Shown here one piece after another: positions 33,175 to 42,387 of a stretch of 64,000 nucleotides of DNA. The notes under the pieces were generated by a model. It did no database searches, was not told the DNA's origin, and saw nothing but the letters and a program-made list of their open reading frames with translations. The DNA comes from an uncultured Bacteroidota bacterium (GTDB lineage Bacteria > Bacteroidota > Bacteroidia > Flavobacteriales > Flavobacteriaceae): positions 20,168-84,167 of the forward strand of contig CACERG010000006.1 in the NCBI GenBank assembly GCA_902561795.1. Reading direction: 5' to 3'. The position numbers were made by a program, and so were the translations under genes. Positions within the stretch are counted from its first letter, which is position 1. Each line of letters begins with the position of its first letter.

Positions 33175-35400
33175 TTAAAGTGTGCTAACTATTTTAATAT
33201 TGGAGTTATTTATCAACTTAAGAAGATCTAATAACTGATCAATATTTCTCATGTAATGTTTAGCTGCAGTTTTTTTCTTTCCAATTTTTATTTTATAACT
33301 CTTTGAGGGTAAACTCAAGAACATACTTTCATCTGTTACGTCATCTCCTGCCGCGAGACAAAATTCATATTTTTTTTGGTTAATTAGATCAAGAGCAGTT
33401 ACCCCTTTATTTATATTAGAAGGGATTAGTTCTAGAACTTTATTTCCATCTAGTAAAGTCAAATCATTTGGCAATAAACTTTTTAAAACTGTTTTTAATT
33501 CTACTGCTCTTTGAATACCTAGTTCAGGATCTGCTTTTCTGTAATGCCATGAAAGAGAATTTGTTTTGTGTTCAATAAATGTTCCTGGTGTGTTATCTGT
33601 GAATGTGTTTAATACAGGAAGCAAATGTTCAATCCATTTTTTACTAAGTCCTTTTTTCTGATGCCATTCACTATTTTTTTCCTTTAAATAAAGACCGTGC
33701 TCAGCAACTAAAGTAAGGTTCAATCCTGCAAAATGTTTATCTAAAAAGGAATATGTTCTACCACTCATAATGACAACATCAGTGTTTTCATGAGAATTTA
33801 TATTATCCAATAAATCTAAAAGTGATTTAGGTGGAACAACTTTTTCTGGATTTTCATTGAATCCTACAAGGGTTCCATCATAATCTAATAATAAAAGTCT
33901 TTTTTTAGATTCTTGGTATGACTGTAATATTTTTTTTGTAATTGCAGGCGTAACCAATTTAACTTTTGAAGAAAATTCCTTTTTTGATGTCTCATTAAGT
34001 GTATCTATAAAATTTGATGACCATTTATTTATATCATAGCGTTTAATACGATTTCTTAGGATTAAATTTCTTTCCTTTTGCTCTTTTAAAGGCATCTCAA
34101 CAGCAGTTTTTATTGCTTGAGAAAGTTGTTCTATATCGAAAGGATTTACTGATATTGCTTGAGGTAATTCTTTTGAGGCCCCTGCTAGTTCACTTAATAT
34201 TAAAACACCATCATTATTAATACGTGTTGCTAAATACTCTTTAGCAACTAAATTCATTCCATCACGAAGAGGTGTTATCATTGCAACATCTGATGAAACA
34301 TACAAATCAATTAAATTTTCAAAAGGCATTGAACGATAATAGTACCAGACAGGTGTCCAATTTACTGATGCAAATTTACCATTTATCCGACCTACAACTT
34401 CATCTGTTTGTCGTTTTAAAATCTTGTATTGCGGAACCTTTGATCTTGACGGTACTGCTAACATTACTAACCTGATTTTATCATGATATTCTGGGTTAGT
34501 ATCTAGAAATCTTTCGAAAGCCAACAATCTATTTAATACTCCCTTTGTATAATCTAGCCTGTCAATGGAAAGGATTAGCTTTCCCTCATTAGCCAACTTA
34601 TGGGTATTGATTTGCCTTTTTAACTCAGAACTGCCAGGAGAAATCCGTAAGTTTTTTTGTGCGGCCTCTTCAAATTTTTTGAAATCTATACCCATTGGGA
34701 AGGTATTTACAACTATTTCTCTACCCTGATAAATCACAACATTAAAGTTAACTTCTAAGTTTAATATTCTTTTAACAGAACTTAGAAAATGCCGCTCATA
34801 ATCATAAGTATGAAAACCTAAAAGATCCGCTCCTAACATTCCTTTTAATAGCTCCTCTCTTTTAGCAAAAATTCTAAAAATTTCAAATGAAGGAAACGGT
34901 ATATGAAGGAAAAAGCCAATTGTAACATTTGGATTAACATCTTTAATCATCTGGGGACAAAGCAGAAGTTGATAATCGTGAACCCATACTTTATCTCCAT
35001 CTTTGACAACTTTTAAAACCTCGTCTGCAAACTTTTGATTTACTTCTTTATAAGACTCCCACTGATGTAAATCGAATTTGTGAATTTCAATAAAGTAATG
35101 AAATAATGGCCAAAGGCATTTGTTGGAAAACCCAAAATAAAAATTATCTAACTCTAATTCATTAAGAAAGACCGGACAAAACTGTTTATCCAATAAATCC
35201 TCATTAATATGCCTTTTACTTTTTTTATCTAGAATATCTGAACTTACCCCTGGCCAACCAACCCATAATGATTTACCTTCACTATGAAACGATTTTAAAC
35301 CGGTAGCAAGCCCACCGCTAGTAGGAGAGAAAAACCATTCACCGTCTTTATTTTCGGCTTGAACAGGAAGCCTGTTCGATACGATTATATTTTTAGCCAT
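33175..35400 (-). CDS. otsAB: Bifunctional trehalose-6-phosphate synthase/phosphatase
   Basis: A 741-residue cytoplasmic fusion. Residues 1 to about 470 are a GT20 trehalose-6-phosphate synthase (SNRLPV start, TSGGLATGL, VWVHDYQLLL, HIPFPS, LLGFHTYDY). About 500-741 is a HAD-type trehalose phosphatase with the nucleophile motif LDYDGTL near residue 506 and GDDVTDE near 700. It makes trehalose from UDP-glucose and glucose-6-phosphate, usually for osmotic or desiccation protection. It is divergent from a GH15 gene across 235 bases, and a TTTG-N22-TAGTTTTG promoter-like pair lies just upstream of its ATG. Confidence 0.92.
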   Translation of the reverse strand: MAKNIIVSNRLPVQAENKDGEWFFSPTSGGLATGLKSFHSEGKSLWVGWPGVSSDILDKKSKRHINEDLLDKQFCPVFLNELELDNFYFGFSNKCLWPLFHYFIEIHKFDLHQWESYKEVNQKFADEVLKVVKDGDKVWVHDYQLLLCPQMIKDVNPNVTIGFFLHIPFPSFEIFRIFAKREELLKGMLGADLLGFHTYDYERHFLSSVKRILNLEVNFNVVIYQGREIVVNTFPMGIDFKKFEEAAQKNLRISPGSSELKRQINTHKLANEGKLILSIDRLDYTKGVLNRLLAFERFLDTNPEYHDKIRLVMLAVPSRSKVPQYKILKRQTDEVVGRINGKFASVNWTPVWYYYRSMPFENLIDLYVSSDVAMITPLRDGMNLVAKEYLATRINNDGVLILSELAGASKELPQAISVNPFDIEQLSQAIKTAVEMPLKEQKERNLILRNRIKRYDINKWSSNFIDTLNETSKKEFSSKVKLVTPAITKKILQSYQESKKRLLLLDYDGTLVGFNENPEKVVPPKSLLDLLDNINSHENTDVVIMSGRTYSFLDKHFAGLNLTLVAEHGLYLKEKNSEWHQKKGLSKKWIEHLLPVLNTFTDNTPGTFIEHKTNSLSWHYRKADPELGIQRAVELKTVLKSLLPNDLTLLDGNKVLELIPSNINKGVTALDLINQKKYEFCLAAGDDVTDESMFLSLPSKSYKIKIGKKKTAAKHYMRNIDQLLDLLKLINNSNIKIVSTL

Positions 35401-35416
35401 ACTAAGTTTATGAACA

Positions 35417-35450
35417 CAAAACTACCACCATTCGAAAACTAAAAGCCAAA
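35417..35450 (-). promoter_or_regulatory. Probable otsAB promoter
   Basis: On the minus strand a TTTG (35450-35447) is followed after 22 bases by TAGTTTTG (35424-35417), an exact match to TAnnTTTG, 16 bases before the otsAB ATG. Spacing is 1-3 bases longer than the usual 19-21. No equally good match faces the divergent GH15 gene, and the remaining gap sequence is plain AT-rich DNA. Confidence 0.45.
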
Positions 35451-35635
35451 AAAATCAATTTAAATTAAATTTATCCTAATTTGAGAATCTTCAATGCTAA
35501 TTAAAGAGAATATTTCAATAAATCACATCTAATATTTCAAATATGAACCGCTTTAGTGTTTTCCTCGATTAAAATCTAAAAAAGTTATTTATTCATCTTA
35601 AATTTAAATAAAGGAATTTATCAAACTATGAAATA

Positions 35636-37414
35636 ATGTTTGTGGATAAGAATTTAAACTATGGTATTATTGGTAATTGTAGGTCTGCTGCCCTAATAAA
35701 TAGTAAAGCATCTATTGACTGGTGTTGTTTACCAAAGTTTGATTCCTCATCAGTATTTGCAAAAATCTTAGACGACGAAAAAGGGGGAGGATTTTGGATA
35801 GAAACAAAACAAAAATTTCATATTTCTCAAACATATCTAAAGAACACCTGTATTCTTAGAACTGTTTTTAGAAATGAAAATCATGAATTTGAGGTGATAG
35901 ACTTCATGCCCAGATTTATAAAAAATAAAGGAGAGTTTTACGCACCTCCTGAAATAATTAGAATTGTAAGACCAATTAAAGGATCTCCAGAAATTAAGTT
36001 TAAGTATGACCCGAGATTAGAATATGCTCAAGGGGAAACTAAACATGTTGTTAAAAAAAATATGATTAGAAGTCGTGTAGATAGTCCAAAACATGATACC
36101 CTTTTTTTGTACACAAATATTGAAAATATCAAAATAATTCAGTCCAATTTGCATAAACTTGAGGAAACAATTTTTTTTAATATTTCATACAATGAAAAAT
36201 TAAAAACACCCCAGCTTTCAGATTGTCTTTTAAATTTTGATAGGACAAAAGTTTATTGGCTGAATTGGTGTTCAAAAACACCTGTTTTTAAACATTACAA
36301 TGATCAAATTTTGAGAAGTGCTATGACATTAAAGCTAATGTCTTATGACAAAACTGGTGCAGTATTAGCAGCAGTAACTACATCATTACCTGAAACTATC
36401 GGAGAAGTAAGAAATTGGGATTATCGTTTCTGTTGGATTCGTGATGCCTCTATGGTCATTAGAGTAATTTCAAAACTCGGCCATAAAAGAATTGTGAAAA
36501 ACTTTATAAATTTCATTATAGAATTAATTCCTGATAAGGCACAAAAATTGCAAATAATGTATGGAATAAATGGCGAGGAAATTCTTACAGAAGAATTTTT
36601 AGATCACCTTTCAGGTTACGAAAATTCAAAGCCAGTAAGAATTGGAAATGCTGCATATACTCAAAAGCAAAATGATATTTATGGAATTTTAATGGATGCA
36701 ATTCATGCTGAAATTAAACAGTTTTCCATTGGCTTTGAAAGATTACAAGAAATTTGGTCAATTGTTAAGGGAATAGTTTGGGTTGTGAAAAATAATTGGC
36801 AAAATCCTGATAAAGGAATATGGGAATTTAGATCTGAGGATCTTCATTTTACCTTTTCTAAAGTATTATGTTGGGTAGCAATTGATCGTGCAATAAAAAT
36901 AGCAGAATTGTTAGATAAAAATGGAGCTGCTAAAAAATGGGAGCCTTTGAAAAAACAGATTAAAGATGATATCGAAAATAAAGCATGGAATGAAGAGATA
37001 CAGGCTTATACACAGTCCTACGGATCAAAACATCTCGATGCCTCAGTTTTACTAATAGAACAATATGGATTTATAAGTCCAAATGAGTCTCGATTCATAA
37101 GCACAGTCAATGCTATTGAAAAAGAGCTCGCACATGAGGGTCTATTATATAGATATAAAAACCACGATGATTTTGGTTTACCCTCTTCGTCATTTACTGT
37201 ATGTACCTTTTGGTTTATAAATAGCCTTATCAAGATTGGGGAAGTAGATAAAGCAAAAACTTATTTTGATAATTTATTAAGTTACGGGAACCATCTGCAA
37301 CTTTTTAGTGAAGATATTGACTTTAAATCAAAACGTCTTCTTGGAAATTTCCCACAAGCATATTCTCATCTTGCACTTATTGATACAGCATTATCATTTA
37401 ATTTGGCGTGCTGA
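35636..37414 (+). CDS. GH15 glycoside hydrolase (glucoamylase/trehalase-like)
   Basis: A 592-residue protein without a signal peptide, hence cytoplasmic. The N-terminal super-beta-sandwich begins YGIIGNCRSAALINSKASIDWCCLPKFDSSSVFA, and the (alpha/alpha)6 barrel contains VRNWDYRFCWIRDASM near residue 264 and QNDIYGILMDAIH. These are GH15 signatures. Cytoplasmic GH15 proteins next to trehalose genes have been shown in other bacteria to act as trehalases, so trehalose turnover is likely here, with glucoamylase as the alternative. Its TGA overlaps the ATG of the following TolB-like gene (TGATG). Confidence 0.85.
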   Translation: MFVDKNLNYGIIGNCRSAALINSKASIDWCCLPKFDSSSVFAKILDDEKGGGFWIETKQKFHISQTYLKNTCILRTVFRNENHEFEVIDFMPRFIKNKGEFYAPPEIIRIVRPIKGSPEIKFKYDPRLEYAQGETKHVVKKNMIRSRVDSPKHDTLFLYTNIENIKIIQSNLHKLEETIFFNISYNEKLKTPQLSDCLLNFDRTKVYWLNWCSKTPVFKHYNDQILRSAMTLKLMSYDKTGAVLAAVTTSLPETIGEVRNWDYRFCWIRDASMVIRVISKLGHKRIVKNFINFIIELIPDKAQKLQIMYGINGEEILTEEFLDHLSGYENSKPVRIGNAAYTQKQNDIYGILMDAIHAEIKQFSIGFERLQEIWSIVKGIVWVVKNNWQNPDKGIWEFRSEDLHFTFSKVLCWVAIDRAIKIAELLDKNGAAKKWEPLKKQIKDDIENKAWNEEIQAYTQSYGSKHLDASVLLIEQYGFISPNESRFISTVNAIEKELAHEGLLYRYKNHDDFGLPSSSFTVCTFWFINSLIKIGEVDKAKTYFDNLLSYGNHLQLFSEDIDFKSKRLLGNFPQAYSHLALIDTALSFNLAC

Positions 37415-38343
37415 TGGAACTGTTTTTTAATATTCTACTAAGATTATTTTTAGTATTAAATTTTATAACTGATTCAAATGCCCAGAGTTTAAAAAAAAGT
37501 AAAATTTCAAGCAATTTATATTTATATGATTTAATTGAAAAAAAATCAAAATTATTAAAAAGTGAAAATAGACACATTGAAGCTCCTAATTGGGATCCTA
37601 ACAATAACTTTTTAATTATAAATTCTAATGGAAGATTAGAAAAATATGATACCGAAGGGCATTATATTGGAGTAATTCCTACAGGCTCCTTAAATAAATG
37701 CAATAATGATCATGGCATATCTTACGATGGTAAAAATTTGTTTTTTTCTAGTGGGAAAAGAAAAATTAAGGGTCATAGCTCATTCATATATAAGGTTTCT
37801 ATTTTAGGGGGAAAGCCAGAACTTTTGACAGAAAATTCACCCTCATATTGGCATGGTGTTTCATCTGATGGGAAAGATATTGTTTACACAGCTAAAAGGA
37901 ATGATAACTACGATATTTACAGGATGAATATTGATGAGAAAAAAGAAGTTAGGTTGACTTTTGCACAAGGATTAGATGACGGCCCAGAGTATTCACCTGA
38001 CGGTAAATTTATATATTTTAATTCCTTCAGAGAAGGGAAAATGGAAATTTGGCGAATGCTAATAGATGGATCTAGTCAGGAGAAATTAACCGATGATGAT
38101 TATTCTAATTGGTTCCCGCATGTAGCTCCTGATAATAAAAAGTTTGTATTTCTAAGTTATGTTGAGGATCAAAAACAAAATCATCCTTTTGGTAAAAATG
38201 TTAAATTGAGACTATATAATTTAATTACAAAATCAATAGAGGATATTACACCAACATTTTTTGGAGGGCAAGGGACAATTAATGTTTCATCATGGAGTCC
38301 TGACGGAACTAAGTTCGCATATATATCTTATTCGTTTCAATAA
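37414..38343 (+). CDS. TolB-like beta-propeller protein, exported
   Basis: About 309 residues. I place the start at ATG 37414, which overlaps the preceding stop as TGATG, over a GTG six bases upstream. A hydrophobic leader ends near DSNAQS. The body holds repeated PD40/TolB blades: APNWDPNNNFLII, HGISYDGKNLFFSS, GPEYSPDGKFIYFN, VAPDNKKFVFLS and SSWSPDGTKFAYIS. These propellers bind proteins or peptides in the periplasm. Coupling to the GH15 gene may be only positional. Function unknown. Confidence 0.82.
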   Translation: MELFFNILLRLFLVLNFITDSNAQSLKKSKISSNLYLYDLIEKKSKLLKSENRHIEAPNWDPNNNFLIINSNGRLEKYDTEGHYIGVIPTGSLNKCNNDHGISYDGKNLFFSSGKRKIKGHSSFIYKVSILGGKPELLTENSPSYWHGVSSDGKDIVYTAKRNDNYDIYRMNIDEKKEVRLTFAQGLDDGPEYSPDGKFIYFNSFREGKMEIWRMLIDGSSQEKLTDDDYSNWFPHVAPDNKKFVFLSYVEDQKQNHPFGKNVKLRLYNLITKSIEDITPTFFGGQGTINVSSWSPDGTKFAYISYSFQ

Positions 38344-38427
38344 TTAACAATTTAGCTCGAGTTCTTTAATAAAATAGTTTTTTGTATTTTCAATGTTAGA
38401 GTTAGCGGAGAATACAATTAAAAAAAC

Positions 38428-38928
38428 ATGTTCAAATTAAAGTACTTTTTTTTCTTTTTTTATCTAGTTAGTGTAAATATTTTATCAGGTCAAGAAGTTA
38501 CTTCATATTACTTAATAAGACATGCTGAAAAGGTTCTCACAAATCCTAATAATCCGAATCCACATTTAACTACAAAAGGCCATAAGCGCTCACTTGAATG
38601 GAAAAAAATTCTTGAAAAAATTCATTTCGACAGGATTTACTCTACATCTTATTACCGAACTTTAGAGACGGCAAAACCATTAGCTGATGAGCGTAATATT
38701 GAAATTCAAAAATATGACCCAAATAATTTATTCAACGAAAATTTTAGAAAAAAAAATATAGGTAAAACATCACTAGTAGTAGGTCATAGCAACACAACTC
38801 CCATTCTAGCTAATAAAATTATAGGGAAAGAAATATATTCCTCAATAGATGAAAGAATACATGGGTATCTATTTTTTATACAAATAATAGGTAAAAAAAC
38901 AACATACCAATTGCTCAACTTAGAATGA
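38428..38928 (+). CDS. Exported histidine phosphatase (SixA-like)
   Basis: A 166-residue member of the histidine phosphatase superfamily with a signal peptide ending LSGQE. The catalytic motif is YLIRHAEK near residue 30, a second conserved Arg is in STSYYRTLETA near 75, and VVGHSN near 113 supplies the second catalytic His. It should remove phosphate from a small molecule or peptide in the periplasm. It lies between the TolB-like gene and the propeller-amidohydrolase gene, 30 bases before the latter. Confidence 0.87.
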   Translation: MFKLKYFFFFFYLVSVNILSGQEVTSYYLIRHAEKVLTNPNNPNPHLTTKGHKRSLEWKKILEKIHFDRIYSTSYYRTLETAKPLADERNIEIQKYDPNNLFNENFRKKNIGKTSLVVGHSNTTPILANKIIGKEIYSSIDERIHGYLFFIQIIGKKTTYQLLNLE

Positions 38929-38958
38929 TAAAAAATGAGAAACAAAATTTAATATTTC

Positions 38959-41900
38959 ATGAAAAATTTTTTTTATACAGCAATAATAATTGCTTTTACA
39001 CAACTTTTATTTGCTCAGGATAACAAAGAAAATGAGGTGGAAAAGGGATTGCCTCTCAAAGCCACAAGAGCAATAGATATTAATACTAATGAAGGGACAT
39101 GGATCTCACTAGATGTTCATCCTAGTGGCGAGAAAATTATCTTTGATCTTTTGGGTGATATATATGAACTTCCTATTAGCGGAGGTAAAGCAAATCGTAT
39201 TACAGAAGGTCTGGCTTTTGATTCTCAGCCAAAATATTCTCCAGATGGAAATTCAATTTTATTTTTGTCAGATAGAAGTGGGGGAAATAATGTTTGGATA
39301 ATAGATCGAAGTGAAAAAGACACTGTTCAACTAACAAAAGGGAACACCTTTAAGATGCAGTCTGCAGATTGGTCAAGCGACGGTAATTATATAGCTGTAA
39401 GCAAGGGGACTCGAAATTTTAAGTTACACCTCTACCATAAAGACGGCGGTGGTGGAAGTCAGTTAATAAAAGAGCCAGAGAGACTAAAAATTTCAGAACC
39501 CACCTTTAGTGCAGACGGACGCTTAATATGGTTTTCACAAAGAATGGGGGCCTGGCAATATAATGCTCGATTTCCTCAATATCAACTAGCAACTTATGAT
39601 CGCGAAGACGGAGAAAAAGAGATTATGACTTCGCGCTATGGATCTGCTTTCACTCCCACACTTTCTCCAGATGGTAATTGGCTTGTTTATGGGAGCCGTT
39701 TTAATGATCAAACTGGACTTGTAAAAAGGAATTTGATTACACAAGAAGAGGATTGGTTAGCTTATCCGGTTCAACGTGACGAACAAGAATCCATTGCTCC
39801 TTTAGGTGTACTCCCAGCAATGTCTTTTACCCCAGATAGCAAAGAAATTATTGCTTCATATGGTGGTAAAATTTATAGAATTCCGATAGATGGAGGAGAG
39901 GCAATAAACATTCCATTTAAGATAAGTGAAAAATTGGTTATGGGTCCTCAATTAAAATTTGACTATCCCGTTGATGATTCGTCTACATTTCTGGTAAATC
40001 AAATTAGGGATTCCAAAATTTCTCCAGATGGCAACTCAATTGTTTTTTCAGCTTTGAATAAACTATACATTATGAATTTTAAAGATCAGATACCTAGAAG
40101 ACTAACCAATTTTTCTTTTATAGAGGCTATGCCCGCATGGAATAAAAATGGTAAAGAGATTGCTTTTGTTACTTGGGATGAAGAAAATGGGGGTAGTGTT
40201 TACAAGCAGAGAGTTGATAAAATTTCAAAGCCAATAAAAATGACTCAAGAATTAGGAGTCTACACTGAACCTGTTTGGAGTTTAGATAATAGAATCGTTG
40301 TTTTTAAAGGATCATCTCAGCAATTTAAAAATTCTTACGGTCCAAGATCATTTATGCAAAAATCAAATTTGGTTTGGCTTGACGGCAAGAGACCTGGTAA
40401 AACTAAATTAATAACTAAGGCTTCAGGTCTGTCAAATCCACATTTTGCACAAAATGATAATCGGATTTATTTAAATTCTAAAGATGGTTTAGTTTCTATT
40501 AAATGGGATGGAACTGATATGAAAAAATATTTGTCTGTGGATGGAATTACAGTTTATGGTTCTTCACACGATCATAATCATTTATTATCTGATACACCGT
40601 CAGCACCTAAGAAAAAACCATCCAAAGCCTCAATATTGATTCGTGCTCCAAAAGGGCCTTATGCACTTGCTCAGATAAATAATGATATTTATATAGTTAC
40701 TGTACCATATTTAGGAGCTGATGGGGCAAAAATAAATGTGAATGATCCAGATGAAGCTGATTTCCCCTCTCGTAAACTTACAAAGTTTGGAGGACAATTT
40801 CCTAGTTGGGATTCAAGTGGTAATGTAGTTTACTGGACACTTGGTAAAACTCTCTTTCGTTATGATATTCTAATAGCAAAACAGGTTGATAAAATAAATA
40901 AGAAACAAGAGAAAGCTATTGAAATTGAAAATGAAAAAAAGAGTGTTTCCTCATCAAGTGATGAAGATAAAAGCACTGAAGAATATCGAGCAAATGAAAA
41001 AGATATTTTGGTTAAAATACAAAGAGCTATTCCAAAAGGTAGTTTAGCATTAACTAATGCAACATTGATTACCATGTCTGGAAAAGAGATTATTGAGAAT
41101 GGTACAATTATTTTAAAAAACAATAGAATTGAAAAGGTTGGTAAATCCAATGAAATTGTATTACCTAAAGATGTTAGAGAAATCAATTTGGAAGGTAAAT
41201 ATATAATACCTGGATTTGTAGATACTCACGCCCATTTGCGTCCTGCTTGGGGACTTCATAAAAACAGTGTTTGGAGTTATGCAGCAAATCTTGCTTACGG
41301 TGTAACAACAACTCGTGATCCTCAAACTGGAACAACTGATGTTTTGACATATGCTGATATGGTTGTAGCTGGAATAATACCTGGACCTAGAATCTATTCC
41401 ACTGGACCAGGTTTAGGATATTGGGGATATAATATTAAAAGTTTAGACCACGCGCGAGATGTATTAATACAATATTCCAAATATTATAATACCAAGACTA
41501 TAAAGATGTATTTGACTGGAAATCGTCAACACAGACAATGGATTATCCAAGCAGCAAAAGAGCAGAAATTAATGCCAACAACTGAAGGGGGGTTAGATTT
41601 TAAATTAAATATTACTCAAATTTTAGACGGGTATCCAGGACATGAACATTCATTTCCGGTATATCCGTTGTATAAAGATTTCATTGATTTTGTATCGGCT
41701 TCTAAGACATCTTATACACCCACCTTACTCGTTTCTTATGGTGGGCCATGGGCTGAAAATTATTATTATGCAACAGAAGAAGTGCAGAAAGATGAAAAAA
41801 TTAATCGCTTTACCCCTAAATCAGAATTAGATAGAAAGTCTAGAAGGAGAAATTCAGGATGGTTTATGAAAGAAGAATATGTTTTTGAAGACCACGCTGT

Positions 41901-42303
41901 ATTTGTAAAAGATTTAGTTGAGGCCAATGGAATAGCAGGAGTAGGTTCACATGGGCAACTTCAAGGACTAGGCTACCATTGGGAACTCTGGAGCATGTAT
42001 TCAGGAGGTATTTCAAATCATGATATGTTAAAAGTTGCCACAATACTTGGAGCAGAGGCTTTGGGATTGGAGAGTGACTTAGGAAGCATTGAAGAAGGTA
42101 AATTGGCAGATTTAGTTATTTTAGAAAAAAATCCGTTGAATAATATCCGAAACACTAACGAAATAAAATATGTTGTTAAAAATGGATTTATTTATGATGC
42201 TGAAACTTTGAACATGATTTATCCAAAAGAGAAAAAGCAAAAATACCAATGGACACAAGAGGCCCCCTCTTTTAATCTACCTGGTATCAAAAAAATAAAA
42301 TAA
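38959..42303 (+). CDS. TolB-propeller/amidohydrolase fusion, exported
   Basis: A 1114-residue periplasmic protein. After a signal peptide (ending LFAQD) the first 640 residues form PD40/TolB-like propeller blades (QPKYSPDGNSILFLSDRSGG, TPTLSPDGNWLVYGS, DSKISPDGNSIVFS). A linker rich in Lys/Glu/Ser lies near 655-690. The C-terminal 420 residues are an amidohydrolase: VDTHAHLR near residue 756 gives the HxH metal site and GVGSHGQLQG near 995 and LADLVILEKNPL near 1050 are typical. Such fusions are common in Bacteroidota and Acidobacteriota and are presumed peptidase- or imidazolonepropionase-like hydrolases. Substrate unknown. Confidence 0.87.
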   Translation: MKNFFYTAIIIAFTQLLFAQDNKENEVEKGLPLKATRAIDINTNEGTWISLDVHPSGEKIIFDLLGDIYELPISGGKANRITEGLAFDSQPKYSPDGNSILFLSDRSGGNNVWIIDRSEKDTVQLTKGNTFKMQSADWSSDGNYIAVSKGTRNFKLHLYHKDGGGGSQLIKEPERLKISEPTFSADGRLIWFSQRMGAWQYNARFPQYQLATYDREDGEKEIMTSRYGSAFTPTLSPDGNWLVYGSRFNDQTGLVKRNLITQEEDWLAYPVQRDEQESIAPLGVLPAMSFTPDSKEIIASYGGKIYRIPIDGGEAINIPFKISEKLVMGPQLKFDYPVDDSSTFLVNQIRDSKISPDGNSIVFSALNKLYIMNFKDQIPRRLTNFSFIEAMPAWNKNGKEIAFVTWDEENGGSVYKQRVDKISKPIKMTQELGVYTEPVWSLDNRIVVFKGSSQQFKNSYGPRSFMQKSNLVWLDGKRPGKTKLITKASGLSNPHFAQNDNRIYLNSKDGLVSIKWDGTDMKKYLSVDGITVYGSSHDHNHLLSDTPSAPKKKPSKASILIRAPKGPYALAQINNDIYIVTVPYLGADGAKINVNDPDEADFPSRKLTKFGGQFPSWDSSGNVVYWTLGKTLFRYDILIAKQVDKINKKQEKAIEIENEKKSVSSSSDEDKSTEEYRANEKDILVKIQRAIPKGSLALTNATLITMSGKEIIENGTIILKNNRIEKVGKSNEIVLPKDVREINLEGKYIIPGFVDTHAHLRPAWGLHKNSVWSYAANLAYGVTTTRDPQTGTTDVLTYADMVVAGIIPGPRIYSTGPGLGYWGYNIKSLDHARDVLIQYSKYYNTKTIKMYLTGNRQHRQWIIQAAKEQKLMPTTEGGLDFKLNITQILDGYPGHEHSFPVYPLYKDFIDFVSASKTSYTPTLLVSYGGPWAENYYYATEEVQKDEKINRFTPKSELDRKSRRRNSGWFMKEEYVFEDHAVFVKDLVEANGIAGVGSHGQLQGLGYHWELWSMYSGGISNHDMLKVATILGAEALGLESDLGSIEEGKLADLVILEKNPLNNIRNTNEIKYVVKNGFIYDAETLNMIYPKEKKQKYQWTQEAPSFNLPGIKKIK

Positions 42304-42387
42304 TTACTTTATTCACCAATGCTACACATTATTAATAGTAACACATCAAAATTTTTTTTCAGTGCCAAGAATCATTTAAAATCTAAA

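Noticed and set aside
42319..42387. Upstream start for the GH2 enzyme
   Set aside because: It would bury the signal peptide that begins at ATG 42388.
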